Shown: positions 10,101 through 18,401, counted from the stretch's first letter. The stretch: 64,000 nucleotides of DNA from Lewinella sp. W8 (GCF_004375085.3 NZ_SNAQ03000014.1:62001-126000), one strand, 5' to 3'. Notes: generated by a model from the sequence alone, not told the origin. Numbers and translations are program-made.

Positions 10101-10272
10101 CGGTCTTGAGCAGGATATTCCCGATCCGGGCCGCCAGCAGGTGGGTCTTCCCCGTTCCCGGCCCGGCCAGTACCATGACCGGTCCGTCGACCTGGTCCAC
10201 GGCGGTGCGCTGGGCCTGGTTGAGGCCCTCCAGGATGCGCTGAAAAGAACGGTGGTAATCCTCGCGATGCAT
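7111..10272 (-). CDS. UvrD/PcrA-type helicase fused to iron-sulfur RecB-like nuclease
   Basis: 1053 residues. Helicase motifs of superfamily 1 occur in order: Q motif LNQAQRTAV (17-25), Walker A AGPGTGKT (36-43), LLVDEFQD, GDDDQAIYEFQGA, TAHSAKGLEFDKVW and LFFVAMTRAR. The C-terminal third is a PD-(D/E)XK nuclease with DYKTSA as the lysine motif and four Cys (YLKCPLRFF, then CGEPDCEWC) arranged as in AddB/Cas4-like domains holding a 4Fe-4S cluster. This points to DNA end processing in repair or recombination. The start lies 1 bp after the prs stop, implying one operon. No AddA/AddB partner is adjacent, so it may act alone. Confidence 0.92.
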   Translation of the reverse strand: MHREDYHRSFQRILEGLNQAQRTAVDQVDGPVMVLAGPGTGKTHLLAARIGNILLKTDAGAHNILCLTFTEAGVKAMRERLLRFIGPEAHRIGIYTFHGFCSNLIQQNLHYFGRPGMEPLGELEQIRIIRDLLDQQPQTHPLRLGQQQEYFYEPHLRHLFATIKAENWTTDELEQKIARYREGLPENPDFLYQRNTANNRKGDPKQGSIDQENLRMEKLAAAVALFPDYQAALVRARRYDYGDMIGWVLRAFHDFPSLLRSYQERFQYLLVDEFQDTNGAQEEIVRRLTEYWESPNVFIVGDDDQAIYEFQGARLRAMAEFPQRYAGSTVVTLNESYRSVPSILEAANALIARNTIRVGNRLQDLEVAKRLVPALGPGGRVQSTAAGKQCPPVRLLTFPSQRHELSHLLETLRAWHAAGVPWSEMAVIYARNRQAALLRHALQRAEIPYHSKRRPNVLDSRPVRQLRDLLRYLQAEAERPESGEHLLYRILHFRYFNTQPQDLARINLARIKRKGEADELMSWRLFLQRPDLWPEDLDQPETIVAAANFLEATIARLPNDTLPDFVESVLNDSGLLADTLRQPDRAEALQHLGTFTDFLLAEVARKPRLRLGGLLETLRQMDDNRLELPLRSHLEQADAVLLVTAHSAKGLEFDKVWMLDCAEKSWGDTGRSGQKKFSFPPTVTLTGTENEEEARRRLFFVAMTRARSEVVIACAEQDARGKPQQRVRFVDELVESCGLTFERPEPSAGSLAELTELQLGARDLSLLPGLEAATIVELLAGYRLSVSGLYAYLKCPLRFFYEKLLRVPDHEREFTLYGSALHEALQDYFLRMKRNPDRAFPSKEELLYYFELALGKRRGLLTPKAFEQRLRRGIRELGAYHDRYRSSWTTDVEVELYLGKAEVDGIPLVGMIDRVDVLSDAFVRVVDYKTSAARNQTKIKPPSRSKPHGGDYWRQLTFYKLLYDHQPGNLRRVKDGKISFLLVNPAGEQPEQQLDITKRDTDALRGIMTTAWEGIQNQEFTGCGEPDCEWCRFTQDMETRLPLGEDDGMDDGV

Positions 10273-10273
10273 G

Positions 10274-11233
10274 CTACTTCACAAACAGCGCCGAGATGGA
10301 TTCGTTGTGGTGAGTGTTCCGGATGGCCGTAGCGAAGAGCTGGGCCGAGGAAAGCACCTTGATCTTGGAGGAGATCTGTTTGAGGGGCACGGCGTCACAA
10401 ACGATGAGGGTCTCCAGGGCCGATTTTTCAATTTTCTCGTAGGCGTTACCGCTCAGGATGGGGTGGGTGGCGATGGCCCGCACGCGGGTGGCGCCCTTTT
10501 CCATGATGAGGTCGGCGGCCCGGCAAAGGGTACCGGCCGTATCCACCAGATCATCCACCAGAATAACGTCGGCTCCTTCCACGTCGCCGATCAGCGTCAT
10601 ACCGGCCACTTCTCCGGCCCGCTTGCGGTATTTGTCGCAGATGACCAGATTCCGCTCGAAGTATTTTGCGTAGGCGCGGGCGCGCTTCACACCACCCATG
10701 TCCGGGCTGGCGAAGGTGACGTTGCTCATGTCCTGCTGCTCGAAGTAGGGCATGTAAATGGCCTGGCTCTGGAGGTGATCCACCGGGATGTCAAAGAAGC
10801 CCTGAATCTGATCGGCGTGAAAATCCATGGTCATGATCCGGTCCACCCCGGCTTCGGTGAGCAGGTTGGCAATCAGTTTAGCGGAGATGGGCACCCGGGG
10901 CTGATCTTTCCGATCCTGGCGGGCGTAGCCGAAGTAGGGAATGACCGCACAGATGTAGCCGGCCGAGGCGCGACGGGCGGCGTCGATCGTCAGCAGCATC
11001 TCCATCAGGTTATCGTGAGGCTGAAAGGTGCTGCCGATGATGAAGACGTACTCTCCGCGGATGCTTTGCTTGATGATGGGCTGCATTTCCCCGTCGTTAA
11101 AGCGGGAGACCATCATTTCGCCCAAATCCTGTCCGTAGGCGGTGGCAATTTTTTCGGAGAGGTAACGACTGCCGGTGGAAGACAGCAACGTTACGTGATC
11201 ATTCATCGGAGTGAGGCGCGGCTTGTGGGACAT
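10274..11233 (-). CDS. prs: Ribose-phosphate pyrophosphokinase
   Basis: Makes PRPP from ribose 5-phosphate and ATP for nucleotide, histidine and tryptophan synthesis; cytosolic. About 310-319 residues, usual for the class I enzyme. Seen are the flexible-loop and active-site region YARQDRKDQPRVPISAK, the metal/ribose region MDFHADQIQGFF and the PRPP-binding motif DVILVDDLVDTAGTL. The start may be the ATG at 11233 or the internal ATG at 11206 (MNDHVTLLSS); the latter matches the usual N-terminus and leaves room for a TAACTTCG promoter core just upstream of 11233. Downstream is the helicase-nuclease gene at 1 bp. Confidence 0.96.
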   Translation of the reverse strand: MSHKPRLTPMNDHVTLLSSTGSRYLSEKIATAYGQDLGEMMVSRFNDGEMQPIIKQSIRGEYVFIIGSTFQPHDNLMEMLLTIDAARRASAGYICAVIPYFGYARQDRKDQPRVPISAKLIANLLTEAGVDRIMTMDFHADQIQGFFDIPVDHLQSQAIYMPYFEQQDMSNVTFASPDMGGVKRARAYAKYFERNLVICDKYRKRAGEVAGMTLIGDVEGADVILVDDLVDTAGTLCRAADLIMEKGATRVRAIATHPILSGNAYEKIEKSALETLIVCDAVPLKQISSKIKVLSSAQLFATAIRNTHHNESISALFVK

Positions 11234-11757
11234 GCTGCGAAGTTAACCCTTTCCCCGTCGGTGGCAAACTTGAAGTAACATTTGGAAAGCCGCCAAACGT
11301 CCGACGCGTAATGACCAACACCACAAAAGCATTCCGGCCAGAGGGGCAGAAGATCGGGGCAACGGCGTGCAGGTGCCAAGCTGTTTCGAATTAGAACAGT
11401 ACCTGGCGCCGCCATCGGCAAGTCAGGGCTGGTCCGAACAGTGGACTCCTACCCCATCCTGCTCGACAAAAAGGATCCTTACAGTATTCGGACGTACTTT
11501 TCCTCGGCTACGCCTGCGTAAAACAGACTTCCGACCACTCTCCTGTCCTGGTCGAAGGCCTTTACAATAGGATTTTCAACGCGGTGAGGTTTTCAATGAG
11601 ATAAATTTTGCTCCTCAGACTGGAAGTCCTCGACCGTACTGTCAATTTAGCGTCGTTTGGATAGGATGTACTCGACCGCAACCAGCAACCCGGCAACCTG
11701 CAACCAGCAACTGACTCCTCGGACTGGAAGTCCTCGACCAGGGCCGTGGAGGCCCAA
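11234..11757. other. 524-bp intergenic region with degenerate repeats, no gene recognised
   Basis: Holds a weak GCAGGTGC-family core at 11357-11377, a near-identical 25-bp pair (11611-11635, 11715-11739) and a CAACCAGCAAC-type low-complexity stretch near 11678-11711. No frame has the codon pattern of the neighbouring genes. The prs promoter should lie near its right-to-left start at about 11236-11260. Confidence 0.5.
11611..11739. repeat. 25-bp direct repeat pair
   Basis: CTCCTCAGACTGGAAGTCCT followed by CGACC (11611-11635) recurs as CTCCTCGGACTGGAAGTCCT plus CGACC (11715-11739), 24 of 25 identical, 104 bp apart. Between them lies a CAACCAGCAAC-rich stretch. Function unknown; could be fragments of a larger dispersed element. 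Confidence 0.6.
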
Positions 11758-12777
11758 CTATAAATTGGCCTTGCCGGACAGGTAAGCCCGCAGGTCTTCA
11801 ATCTGTTGGTTGCTCATCCGCTCCTCGGTATAGTGGGGCATGTAGGCCCGCTTTCCGGGAATGGGGCTGGTGCCGTATCGGCTGACCTGATAAATCGAAT
11901 AGCGGGTGTAGCGCGGGAAGTGCTTGGTCATGAAGTTGTAGTCATACTGGGTCTCTCCCAGTTCAAAGAAGCTGTAGCGCTGGTTCTCGTGGCAGTGCAG
12001 ACAGGCCCGCTCGTAGATCACCTGCCCGACTGCTGGTTGTCCGGGGTCCGTGGGATAGCCCGCCTTCCGGTCTTCGGGCGGCAGCACGAAGGTTGCCGGG
12101 CTGGCCAGGGCGTAATACGTCTTCAGCGTATTGATCATGGATCGCTTATTGTCGTCGCCCTGCCGTAGCACGCGATTGATTCTTTCGGCCCCAGGCGCTC
12201 CTTCCGGCAGATCGCTCAGGCGCAGGCCGATGGTGTGCAGAAAGGCCAGTACGGACTCCATTTCCAGGTCCGTCAGCGCCTCGCCCTGGGCGCATTCGGT
12301 GGCGCAAAGCTGGATGGCTTCCCGCAGGTCTTTACGGGCAGACTTCACCAGATCACCGTACTTTTTTTCGTAGTCTCCGTTGTAGTAGGACTCCCGGTTG
12401 ACCGCCCCCCAGAGCGTGGTGCCCGGAAGGAAGGGCAGATCATGCTCTTCGGCGTAGGCCAGGCGGGCAGTGGGGTCCAGATCCGTGAGCACCGCATCTT
12501 CCCGCTCCAGGTTGTGGCAGCTGGTGCACTTGAAGTGGGCACTCTGCTGCCCGCCCCCGGCGGCGAGTCCCTCGATGACCAGTTGGCGGCCGATATCTGC
12601 CGAAGCTCCCTCCACCGGCCGTACCTTGACGTCGCTGCGTTCGGGCGCCCCCAGAGAACGGTAAACTTCGTAGAGGAGCGTATCGTCTTCCACTACGGGA
12701 AGGCGGTCCGGCCGGCCGGCAAAGGCCAGCAGGGTAATCAGCAAACAAAGGGTCAGTACATACTTCATTGGTCGCAA
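11758..12777 (-). CDS. Exported di-haem cytochrome c
   Basis: 339 residues with an N-terminal signal sequence (a second Met at residue 4 is also possible). Two c-type haem motifs: CTSCH (84-88) in the first half and CLHCH (259-263) in the second, the latter followed near the C-terminus by YMPHYTEERMS, whose Met could be the distal ligand. It probably passes electrons in the periplasm. It is the last gene of the tightly spaced cluster with deoC, a sugar isomerase and a Gfo/Idh/MocA dehydrogenase (15 bp from deoC), which suggests coupling of sugar oxidation to the respiratory chain. Electron donor unknown. Confidence 0.88.
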   Translation of the reverse strand: MRPMKYVLTLCLLITLLAFAGRPDRLPVVEDDTLLYEVYRSLGAPERSDVKVRPVEGASADIGRQLVIEGLAAGGGQQSAHFKCTSCHNLEREDAVLTDLDPTARLAYAEEHDLPFLPGTTLWGAVNRESYYNGDYEKKYGDLVKSARKDLREAIQLCATECAQGEALTDLEMESVLAFLHTIGLRLSDLPEGAPGAERINRVLRQGDDNKRSMINTLKTYYALASPATFVLPPEDRKAGYPTDPGQPAVGQVIYERACLHCHENQRYSFFELGETQYDYNFMTKHFPRYTRYSIYQVSRYGTSPIPGKRAYMPHYTEERMSNQQIEDLRAYLSGKANL

Positions 12778-12792
12778 TTCGTGCTGGTTTGA

Positions 12793-13545
12793 TTAATAAC
12801 CGTCGGGGCTCTCTCCGGCGCGGTAATCGACGGTGGGTTCGCCAAGCTTTTCGGCGGCGGCGTTCAGGATGGCCACGGTGGCCGTGGCCCCCACCCGGGT
12901 AACGCCCAGTGCCCGCACCCGCAGCAAATCGTCGAGGGTACGCACCCCGCCGGCGGCCTTCACTTCCACTTTCGGCCCCGAATGCTTGCGCATCAGCTTC
13001 AGGTCATGGTCGGTGGCTCCCCGGTATCCGTAGTGACCGTCCGCGCCCTTTACCATACCGTAACCGGTGGAAGTCTTGACGAAGTCTACGCCCAGGTCGG
13101 TGCAGATTTCGCAGAGGCGGATTTTGTGGTCGTCCTCGGGCAGAAAGTCATTCTCAAAGATCACTTTAAGGATGGCACCGTGTCGGTGCGTCATCGCCAG
13201 TACTTCGGAGATTTCATTTCGGACGTAGTCCCAGTCTCCGCCAAGTACCCGACCGATGTTGACCACCATATCGATTTCGGTGGCACCGTCCTGGCAGGCC
13301 CGTTCGGTCTCCATCACCTTTACGTCCACGCGGGAATTTCCCTGGGGGAATCCAATGACCGTTCCTACCTGAACGTCAGCGCCGGCCAGCCATTGCCGGG
13401 CATCGGCCACCGCGTAGGGTTTGATGCACACGGAAGCCACGTCAAAGGCTTTTGCCAACCGGCACCCCTCCCGCAAGTCGGCATCCGTCATGGTCGGGTG
13501 CAGCAGGGAGTGGTCGATCATTTTTGCCAGGTCTTTCACGGTCAT
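12793..13545 (-). CDS. deoC: Deoxyribose-phosphate aldolase
   Basis: Cleaves 2-deoxyribose 5-phosphate to glyceraldehyde 3-phosphate and acetaldehyde; cytosolic. 250 residues, typical length. The Schiff-base Lys157 lies in FVKTSTGYG and the second conserved Lys196 in EVKAAGGVRT. It sits 34 bp after the sugar isomerase gene and 15 bp before the cytochrome c gene, all on the minus strand. Its place in a dehydrogenase/isomerase cluster, away from nucleoside phosphorylases, hints at a role in breaking down another sugar or a sugar-derived aldol rather than only nucleoside salvage (inference). Confidence 0.94.
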   Translation of the reverse strand: MTVKDLAKMIDHSLLHPTMTDADLREGCRLAKAFDVASVCIKPYAVADARQWLAGADVQVGTVIGFPQGNSRVDVKVMETERACQDGATEIDMVVNIGRVLGGDWDYVRNEISEVLAMTHRHGAILKVIFENDFLPEDDHKIRLCEICTDLGVDFVKTSTGYGMVKGADGHYGYRGATDHDLKLMRKHSGPKVEVKAAGGVRTLDDLLRVRALGVTRVGATATVAILNAAAEKLGEPTVDYRAGESPDGY

Positions 13546-13579
13546 GTCGGAGAAATTTTTGATGATGCTAGCGGACTAA

Positions 13580-14497
13580 TCAGACGCCCATAAATTGCTT
13601 CAAATAATTGTGGCTTTGTCGCAGGGCGGCGATTCGTTTGTCCAGGCTTCCTTCGTAGGCACGGTCCTCTACCTCCACGCAAACGGGCCCATCGTAGCCC
13701 GCACTGGTGAGTATGGAAAAGAACTGCCCCCAGTCTACGCCCCCCATGCCCGGTAGCTTGGGCTCATGCCAGAGATTGGGCGGGGCCATGATGCCGTGCT
13801 GGTTCAACTTGTGCTGGTCCACCCGTACGTCTTTGGCGTGCACGTGAAACAGCCGATCGCTGAAGTCACGCATGGGGGCCAGGTAGTCCATGTGCTGCCA
13901 GATGAGGTGGGAAGGGTCGTAGTTCAGGCCGATATGGTCGCTGTCGAGATCGGCGAACATCTTCGTCCAGATGGCGGGGGTGGTCGCCAGATTCTTACCG
14001 CCGGGCCACTCGTCGTTGGTGAACAGCATGGGGCAGTTTTCGATACCAATCTTTACCCCCCGGGATTCGGCGTGCTCCACCAGTGGTTTCCACACCTCCA
14101 GGAAGCGGGGCCAGTTGTCTTCGACGGATTTCTTCGGGTCCCGGCCGATAAAGGTATTCACCCGGTCCAGCCCCAGAGTGGCCGCCGCATCGATGACGGC
14201 GCGGATATGGTCAATGTAAACCTGACCCTCCTCGGCGTCAGCAACCAACGGATTGGGGTAGTAGCCCAGCCCACTGATGGCCACTCCGTATTTTTCGGAA
14301 AGCGCCCGAATGTCCGCAGCCCGGGCCGGCGTGAATTCGGTGACGTCGATGTGGGTAACCCCCGCGTAGCGCCGCTCGGCTTTGCCGCGGGGCCAGCACA
14401 TGACCTCCACGCAATCGTATCCGATGCTGGCGGCAATCCGGAAAACTTCTTCCAGTGATTGTTCCGGGAGAATGGCCGAGACAAAACCAAGTTGCAT
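13580..14497 (-). CDS. Sugar phosphate isomerase/epimerase (xylose isomerase-like TIM barrel)
   Basis: 305 residues. A TIM-barrel of the AP endonuclease 2/xylose isomerase-like family: metal-binding residues appear in IGIENCPM (Glu), [10 protein letters not shown] (Asp, His), FHVHAKDV (His) and CVEVED (Glu). Such enzymes isomerise or epimerise free or keto sugars using a divalent metal. The gene is 11 bp after the Gfo/Idh/MocA dehydrogenase gene; that pairing is common in inositol, sugar-acid and keto-glycoside pathways. Substrate unknown. Confidence 0.88.
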   Translation of the reverse strand: MQLGFVSAILPEQSLEEVFRIAASIGYDCVEVMCWPRGKAERRYAGVTHIDVTEFTPARAADIRALSEKYGVAISGLGYYPNPLVADAEEGQVYIDHIRAVIDAAATLGLDRVNTFIGRDPKKSVEDNWPRFLEVWKPLVEHAESRGVKIGIENCPMLFTNDEWPGGKNLATTPAIWTKMFADLDSDHIGLNYDPSHLIWQHMDYLAPMRDFSDRLFHVHAKDVRVDQHKLNQHGIMAPPNLWHEPKLPGMGGVDWGQFFSILTSAGYDGPVCVEVEDRAYEGSLDKRIAALRQSHNYLKQFMGV

Positions 14498-14508
14498 AGC
14501 GGGTAGAA

Positions 14509-15654
14509 TTATTCGTTGAGGTAAACCCAGCGCTCTTCGCGGTGGCTCTGCAAAATGGCTTCGCAGAGCACCACCTCGTGGTGGCCGGCGTGAAAATCAG
14601 CAAACTGAGCCTCGCTGCGGGGGGTGCTGCCCAGAATGACGTCGTAGAAGTCCCGGAAGCACTGCTTGAAGGTATCCGGAAATCCTTCGTTATGCCCCCC
14701 GGGGTAATTGACGAAATGACCGACGCCTTCACTCACCAGCGAGGGATCTTTTTTCAGCAACTGGTTGGGTTGGTCCCGGTGACCGATGGACAGCTCGTTC
14801 GGGCGCTCGCTGTTCCACTGGTAAAAGGCGTCGGGCGTAGCGATCTCGTACCGCAGGCTGTTCTTCATCCCGGCACTCACCTGAGACACCCAGAGTTGTC
14901 CGCGGGCACCATCAGAGAATTTAAACAGGAGGCTGGCACAGTCTTCGGTGTCGATTTTGATGGTTTCCCGTTCCACCGGAGTATCGTCTCCGGAGAAGGA
15001 TTTGACTTCTCCTTTCGGCCGTTTTCGCTCCTCGTGGATGATGTACAAATCCGCCAGGACGGCCGTGACCGACTGTCCGGTCAGGAAGCTCACCAGATCG
15101 ATCCAGTGGGTGCCGATGTCGGCTACCGCACGTAATGCCCCTCCCTGATCGGAAAGGACCCGCCAGTTGTAGTCCGTATCGTAGAGCAACCAGTCCTGCT
15201 GGTAAGAACCAACGATGGAATAAACGTCTTCTGCCTTGCGCAGGCGCTGGCGGACCTCCAGGCTCAGGGGATAAAACCGCAGGTTATAGCAAACGCCGGC
15301 CACCAGGCCGGTGGATGCGGCGAGTGCCACCAGTTCGGCACTTTCTTCGGCGTTCATGGCCAGGGGCTTCTCACACATCACGTGCTTGCCCGCTTGCAGG
15401 GCCCGCTTGGTCATGGGGTAGTGCAGTACGTTGGGGACTGCCAGGTGCACGACGTCGACGTCTTTGTCCGCGAGTACGGCATCAAAATCAGGGTAGCTAA
15501 CTTCAAGTTGAAGCGCCTTCCGGGCGGTCTCGGCTTCTTCCGCCGAGCTGGCGGCAACGCCCTTTACCCGCACGCCCAGGCGCTTAAGGGCTTCTACGTG
15601 AACGGGGCCGATGAATCCCGCTCCGACCACGACGGTGGTAATGGTATGGTACAT
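14509..15654 (-). CDS. Gfo/Idh/MocA-family NAD(P)-dependent oxidoreductase
   Basis: 381 residues. N-terminal Rossmann fold with GAGFIGPVH (about 11-19), the family motif [11 protein letters not shown] and a C-terminal alpha/beta substrate domain with the [10 protein letters not shown] region. It likely oxidises a hydroxyl of a sugar or cyclitol. Start ATG at 15654 gives [13 protein letters not shown], a normal beginning. It is 15 bp downstream of the DUF5777 gene and 11 bp upstream of the isomerase gene, so one transcript is likely. Substrate unknown. Confidence 0.9.
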   Translation of the reverse strand: MYHTITTVVVGAGFIGPVHVEALKRLGVRVKGVAASSAEEAETARKALQLEVSYPDFDAVLADKDVDVVHLAVPNVLHYPMTKRALQAGKHVMCEKPLAMNAEESAELVALAASTGLVAGVCYNLRFYPLSLEVRQRLRKAEDVYSIVGSYQQDWLLYDTDYNWRVLSDQGGALRAVADIGTHWIDLVSFLTGQSVTAVLADLYIIHEERKRPKGEVKSFSGDDTPVERETIKIDTEDCASLLFKFSDGARGQLWVSQVSAGMKNSLRYEIATPDAFYQWNSERPNELSIGHRDQPNQLLKKDPSLVSEGVGHFVNYPGGHNEGFPDTFKQCFRDFYDVILGSTPRSEAQFADFHAGHHEVVLCEAILQSHREERWVYLNE

Positions 15655-15669
15655 ATTAGATAGAGGTGA

Positions 15670-16554
15670 TTAAAGGTTAAACCAGCGGCTGATCGTAAAA
15701 CCGATCCGAAACTCTCCGTCTCCCCACTGTGTCGTCGTGTAGGGAATAAAATCCGTTTCAAAAATGCCCGTTGCGTTGGTCAGGTTGACCTGGAAGACGT
15801 GGCCTCCCGTATCAAACTCAAAGCCCACGCCCAGGGCGGGGCTGTAGCCATTTTCCTGGGTGAGGGTGCTGCTGAAGGTATAGTTATAATCCGCCAGGAG
15901 GGCCATCACTTTGGTCACCTGCAGGCGACCGGCCGCTCCCATGCTGAAGACGGTGTTCTCCCCCTCAAAGGGCACCAGATTGCGGTGGGTGATGCCGGGC
16001 ACCAGTTGCATGCTGAAGGAAGGGGAAAATTTACGCGCCAGGACGAAGCTGCCGTTAAAGGCCAGCCGGTGGCTGAACTTGGGGAAGCTCCGGATGAGGT
16101 CGTCATTACCCTCAATTTTCTGGGCGGCACTGAAGGTAGTCGTTCCGGCAAAAGTGAAGGAGAACGGAAAACCGTTTTTCTCCTGGTGCAGCATTCTCAG
16201 CTTGATGATGGCGTTGAGGTTCTGCCGCAGTCCTTCCTGTCCGGAGGGCGTGGCCCCCGCGCCCTTAGCGCGGTAAATACCCAGGTTGAAGTTATCGGTG
16301 AATCCGTATTCGGCCCCGATGGCCACGTCTTCGGCGACCTCCAGTCCGTAGAAGGTGGGCCAGCCACCGAAGTCGCCCAGAAAGTCCCCGAACCGGTGAC
16401 TGATCCTTACGTCCAGCTTGCCCTTCGGCAGGGTTTCCACACTGTGGAGGTTGACCACCCGGGTATCCTTAAAGGTGCGGTACACCCTTTCGCGCTGGGC
16501 CGAAAGCTGGCTGGTCAGGGCCAACAATAGCAAAATGCCAAGGAGATTTTTCAT
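15670..16554 (-). CDS. DUF5777-like outer-membrane beta-barrel protein
   Basis: 294 residues with a signal peptide (cleavage after QLSAQ) and a chain of amphipathic strands ending FTISRWFNL, consistent with a beta-barrel. VVNLHSVETLPKGKLDVRIS resembles the start of DUF5777 proteins, which in Bacteroidota often sit beside cytochrome-type lipoproteins; here the haem lipoprotein gene is directly upstream. Function of the family is unknown. It may serve as a pore or redox-partner anchor for the cluster (inference). Confidence 0.75.
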   Translation of the reverse strand: MKNLLGILLLLALTSQLSAQRERVYRTFKDTRVVNLHSVETLPKGKLDVRISHRFGDFLGDFGGWPTFYGLEVAEDVAIGAEYGFTDNFNLGIYRAKGAGATPSGQEGLRQNLNAIIKLRMLHQEKNGFPFSFTFAGTTTFSAAQKIEGNDDLIRSFPKFSHRLAFNGSFVLARKFSPSFSMQLVPGITHRNLVPFEGENTVFSMGAAGRLQVTKVMALLADYNYTFSSTLTQENGYSPALGVGFEFDTGGHVFQVNLTNATGIFETDFIPYTTTQWGDGEFRIGFTISRWFNL

Positions 16555-16626
16555 CGATACTTAATTCAGGGTGGTTCTTGTAAAGTCTGAGGGTGCTTTG
16601 CCGACCGGAATATCGGTCTAATCCAT

Positions 16627-17010
16627 TTAGCGGGGGAATCCGGCGTCCAGCCAGCACCGGATCAGTTCGAGTTCCTCCGCGCTGAGGTCCTGAGGATTGG
16701 GCGGAGAGGTGTAATTGGGCGGCATGCCGCGCACGGCATCGTCGCGCTGATCGATTACCCGGTTCCGGAAGCTTCCGTTTTGAAGGTCGGGCAGCAGCCC
16801 GTCGTAGTCGTTGTAAATTCCCGGCGCTCCGCCCAGGTGGCAGCCTGCATAGGCACAGCTGCTTTCGACGATCGGGCGGATATCCACCTCGTAGGTAATC
16901 GTCTGACCGGTACAGGGTTCGCTACTCGGTTCGGGGAGCTGATCCGCCGTACAGGACTGGGTAGCAAGCAGCGACACCACAAAAAGGAATAGGAATAACC
17001 GGAATTTCAT
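16627..17010 (-). CDS. Small haem-binding-like lipoprotein with CX4CH motif
   Basis: 127 residues. The ATG at 17010 starts MKFRLFLFLFVVSLLATQSC, a lipoprotein signal with Cys20; an upstream in-frame ATG at 17043 would add an unlikely tail before it. Cys52 to His58 reads SCAYAGCH, a CX4CH variant of the c-type haem motif, and GMPP further on could supply the distal Met. It probably heads the transcript that runs through the DUF5777, dehydrogenase, isomerase, deoC and cytochrome c genes, 72 bp before the DUF5777 gene. Haem attachment through CX4CH is an inference from Bacteroidota relatives. Confidence 0.75.
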   Translation of the reverse strand: MKFRLFLFLFVVSLLATQSCTADQLPEPSSEPCTGQTITYEVDIRPIVESSCAYAGCHLGGAPGIYNDYDGLLPDLQNGSFRNRVIDQRDDAVRGMPPNYTSPPNPQDLSAEELELIRCWLDAGFPR

Positions 17011-17164
17011 ACTAATCATGCTGTGAGAATTGGGGAAGGCCAACTAAAACCGCTTCCCGCTTGTACCTAAATGCACCCGCTTGCCGGGCAAATCTCGTTA
17101 ATCCGACGGAGAATCACGGACTTGCCGCGGCGGCTAATTGACAAAACTTTCAAAAACATCAAAT

Positions 17165-17578
17165 ATGTACCCGGTCGAACTGACAATTCCCATGGCCAAG
17201 GACCTGACCAACTTCGGTTTTACCAGCCTGACATCTTCCGACGCCGTTAATGAGGCCCTCAGCAAGGAAGAAGGCACTACGCTGTTGGTGGTCAATTCCG
17301 TTTGTGGTTGCGCGGCGGCCAACGCCCGCCCCGGTGCAAAAATGGCCATTCAGAACGAAAAGAAGCCGGATAACCTCTTCACCGTTTTTGCCGGTGTGGA
17401 CCGGGAAGCAACCGCCACCGCCCGCGAGCACCTGCTCCCCTACCCGCCCAGCAGTCCCAGCATTGCCCTCTTCAAAGACGGCAAGTTGGTGCACTTCCTG
17501 GAGCGCCACCACATCGAAGGCCGTTCCGCCGAGATCATCGCCCAGAATCTCGTGATGGCCTTTGACCGCTACTGCTAG
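17165..17578 (+). CDS. BrxA/BrxB-family bacilliredoxin
   Basis: 137 residues. Thioredoxin-fold protein of the YphP/YqiW family that removes bacillithiol (or another low-molecular-weight thiol) from oxidised proteins; cytosolic. The characteristic CGC active site is at residues 47-49 (NSVCGCAAANARP). The N-terminus MYPVELTIPMAK fits the family, so the ATG at 17165 is chosen over an in-frame ATG at 17138. A strong terminator hairpin follows at 17617-17657. Monocistronic. Confidence 0.92.
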   Translation: MYPVELTIPMAKDLTNFGFTSLTSSDAVNEALSKEEGTTLLVVNSVCGCAAANARPGAKMAIQNEKKPDNLFTVFAGVDREATATAREHLLPYPPSSPSIALFKDGKLVHFLERHHIEGRSAEIIAQNLVMAFDRYC

Positions 17579-17616
17579 GTAGTGTAGTCCACCCCCAGGG
17601 GTAAAAAAAGCCCGTA

Positions 17617-17657
17617 CCGGCCCCGGAACCGCAAGGTTTCGGGGCCGGCGTATTTTT
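17617..17657 (+). terminator. Rho-independent terminator after bacilliredoxin gene
   Basis: A 14-pair GC-rich stem (CCGGCCCCGGAACC with one G-T pair against GGTTTCGGGGCCGG) closed by a GCAA tetraloop (17631-17634) and followed by TATTTTT. An A-run at 17603-17609 on the other side could make it work in both directions. Confidence 0.85.
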
Positions 17658-17753
17658 GGACAAATTTTAGGAATCCCCTAACGGTGTTCGTGCATCCAAC
17701 CCTCAGGCTGCGCGTTTACCTTCCGTCATCCATTTACGCTAAACACCACCGTT

Positions 17754-18176
17754 TTGTCCATGTTGCTATTGCTCTTCGGCCTGCTTGTTTCCGCTCCGGC
17801 ACCCCAGACGGTCACCGTCAAAGTAGCCAGTAGTGCCCCCGAAGGTGGTGTGATCTACCTGGCCGTGTACGAGAACGCCGATCAGTTTGACGAGGAAGCG
17901 CCCGCCATTGGTTTTACCGAAAAGTCGGCGGCCGGCAAGGCTACCTTTTCGGTCAAACTTCCCGCTTCCGGCCAGTACGCGCTGGCTGCCTACCACGACG
18001 TGAACGAGAACGGGAAGCTCGACAAAAACTTCTGGGGAATCCCGACGGAACCCTACGGCTTCAGCGTGCTGCCGGAATCCAAGTGGCGCGCGCCGAAATT
18101 TTCCGACGTCTCCCGGGAATTCTCCCCCCAGGATACCCAGGCGAAACTGGAACTGAAGCGCTGGAAGGAGTATTAG
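17754..18176 (+). CDS. DUF2141 domain secreted protein
   Basis: 140 residues with an N-terminal signal peptide ending around SAPAPQ. The domain shows the DUF2141 pattern: IYLAVYENADQF, then ALAAYHDVNENGKLDKNFWGIPTEPYGFS, with a calcium-binding-like DVNENGKLD loop. Probably periplasmic or surface; function of the family is unknown. The start could also be the Met at 17760. No close operon partner: 225 bp of repeat-like spacer precedes the sulfurtransferase gene. Confidence 0.85.
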   Translation: MSMLLLLFGLLVSAPAPQTVTVKVASSAPEGGVIYLAVYENADQFDEEAPAIGFTEKSAAGKATFSVKLPASGQYALAAYHDVNENGKLDKNFWGIPTEPYGFSVLPESKWRAPKFSDVSREFSPQDTQAKLELKRWKEY

Positions 18177-18297
18177 GAGTTTCTAGGATTGATCGCGAGT
18201 CGTCAGACGAACTTTATATTGACTTCGTCAGAAATAAAGAATTCGTCGGACGACCGCTAAGCGAAAATTAGCAGGTGCATCCTTTGACTTATCACTT

Positions 18298-18358
18298 AGG
18301 ATTCAGGATGCTTTCTTAAGCTCTAATCCTAAAGCCTTAATCCTCAGTCCTGAATCCT
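18298..18358. repeat. 11-bp inverted repeat in AATCCT-rich spacer
   Basis: AGGATTCAGGA (18298-18308) pairs with TCCTGAATCCT (18348-18358); between them AATCCT recurs. It lies in the gap between the DUF2141 and sulfurtransferase genes, with no T-run, so it does not look like a plain terminator. Confidence 0.5.
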
Positions 18359-18401
18359 GATCCGGAGTTCCATAAAACCCGGAGGGCCATTACCTTGGGG
18401 C

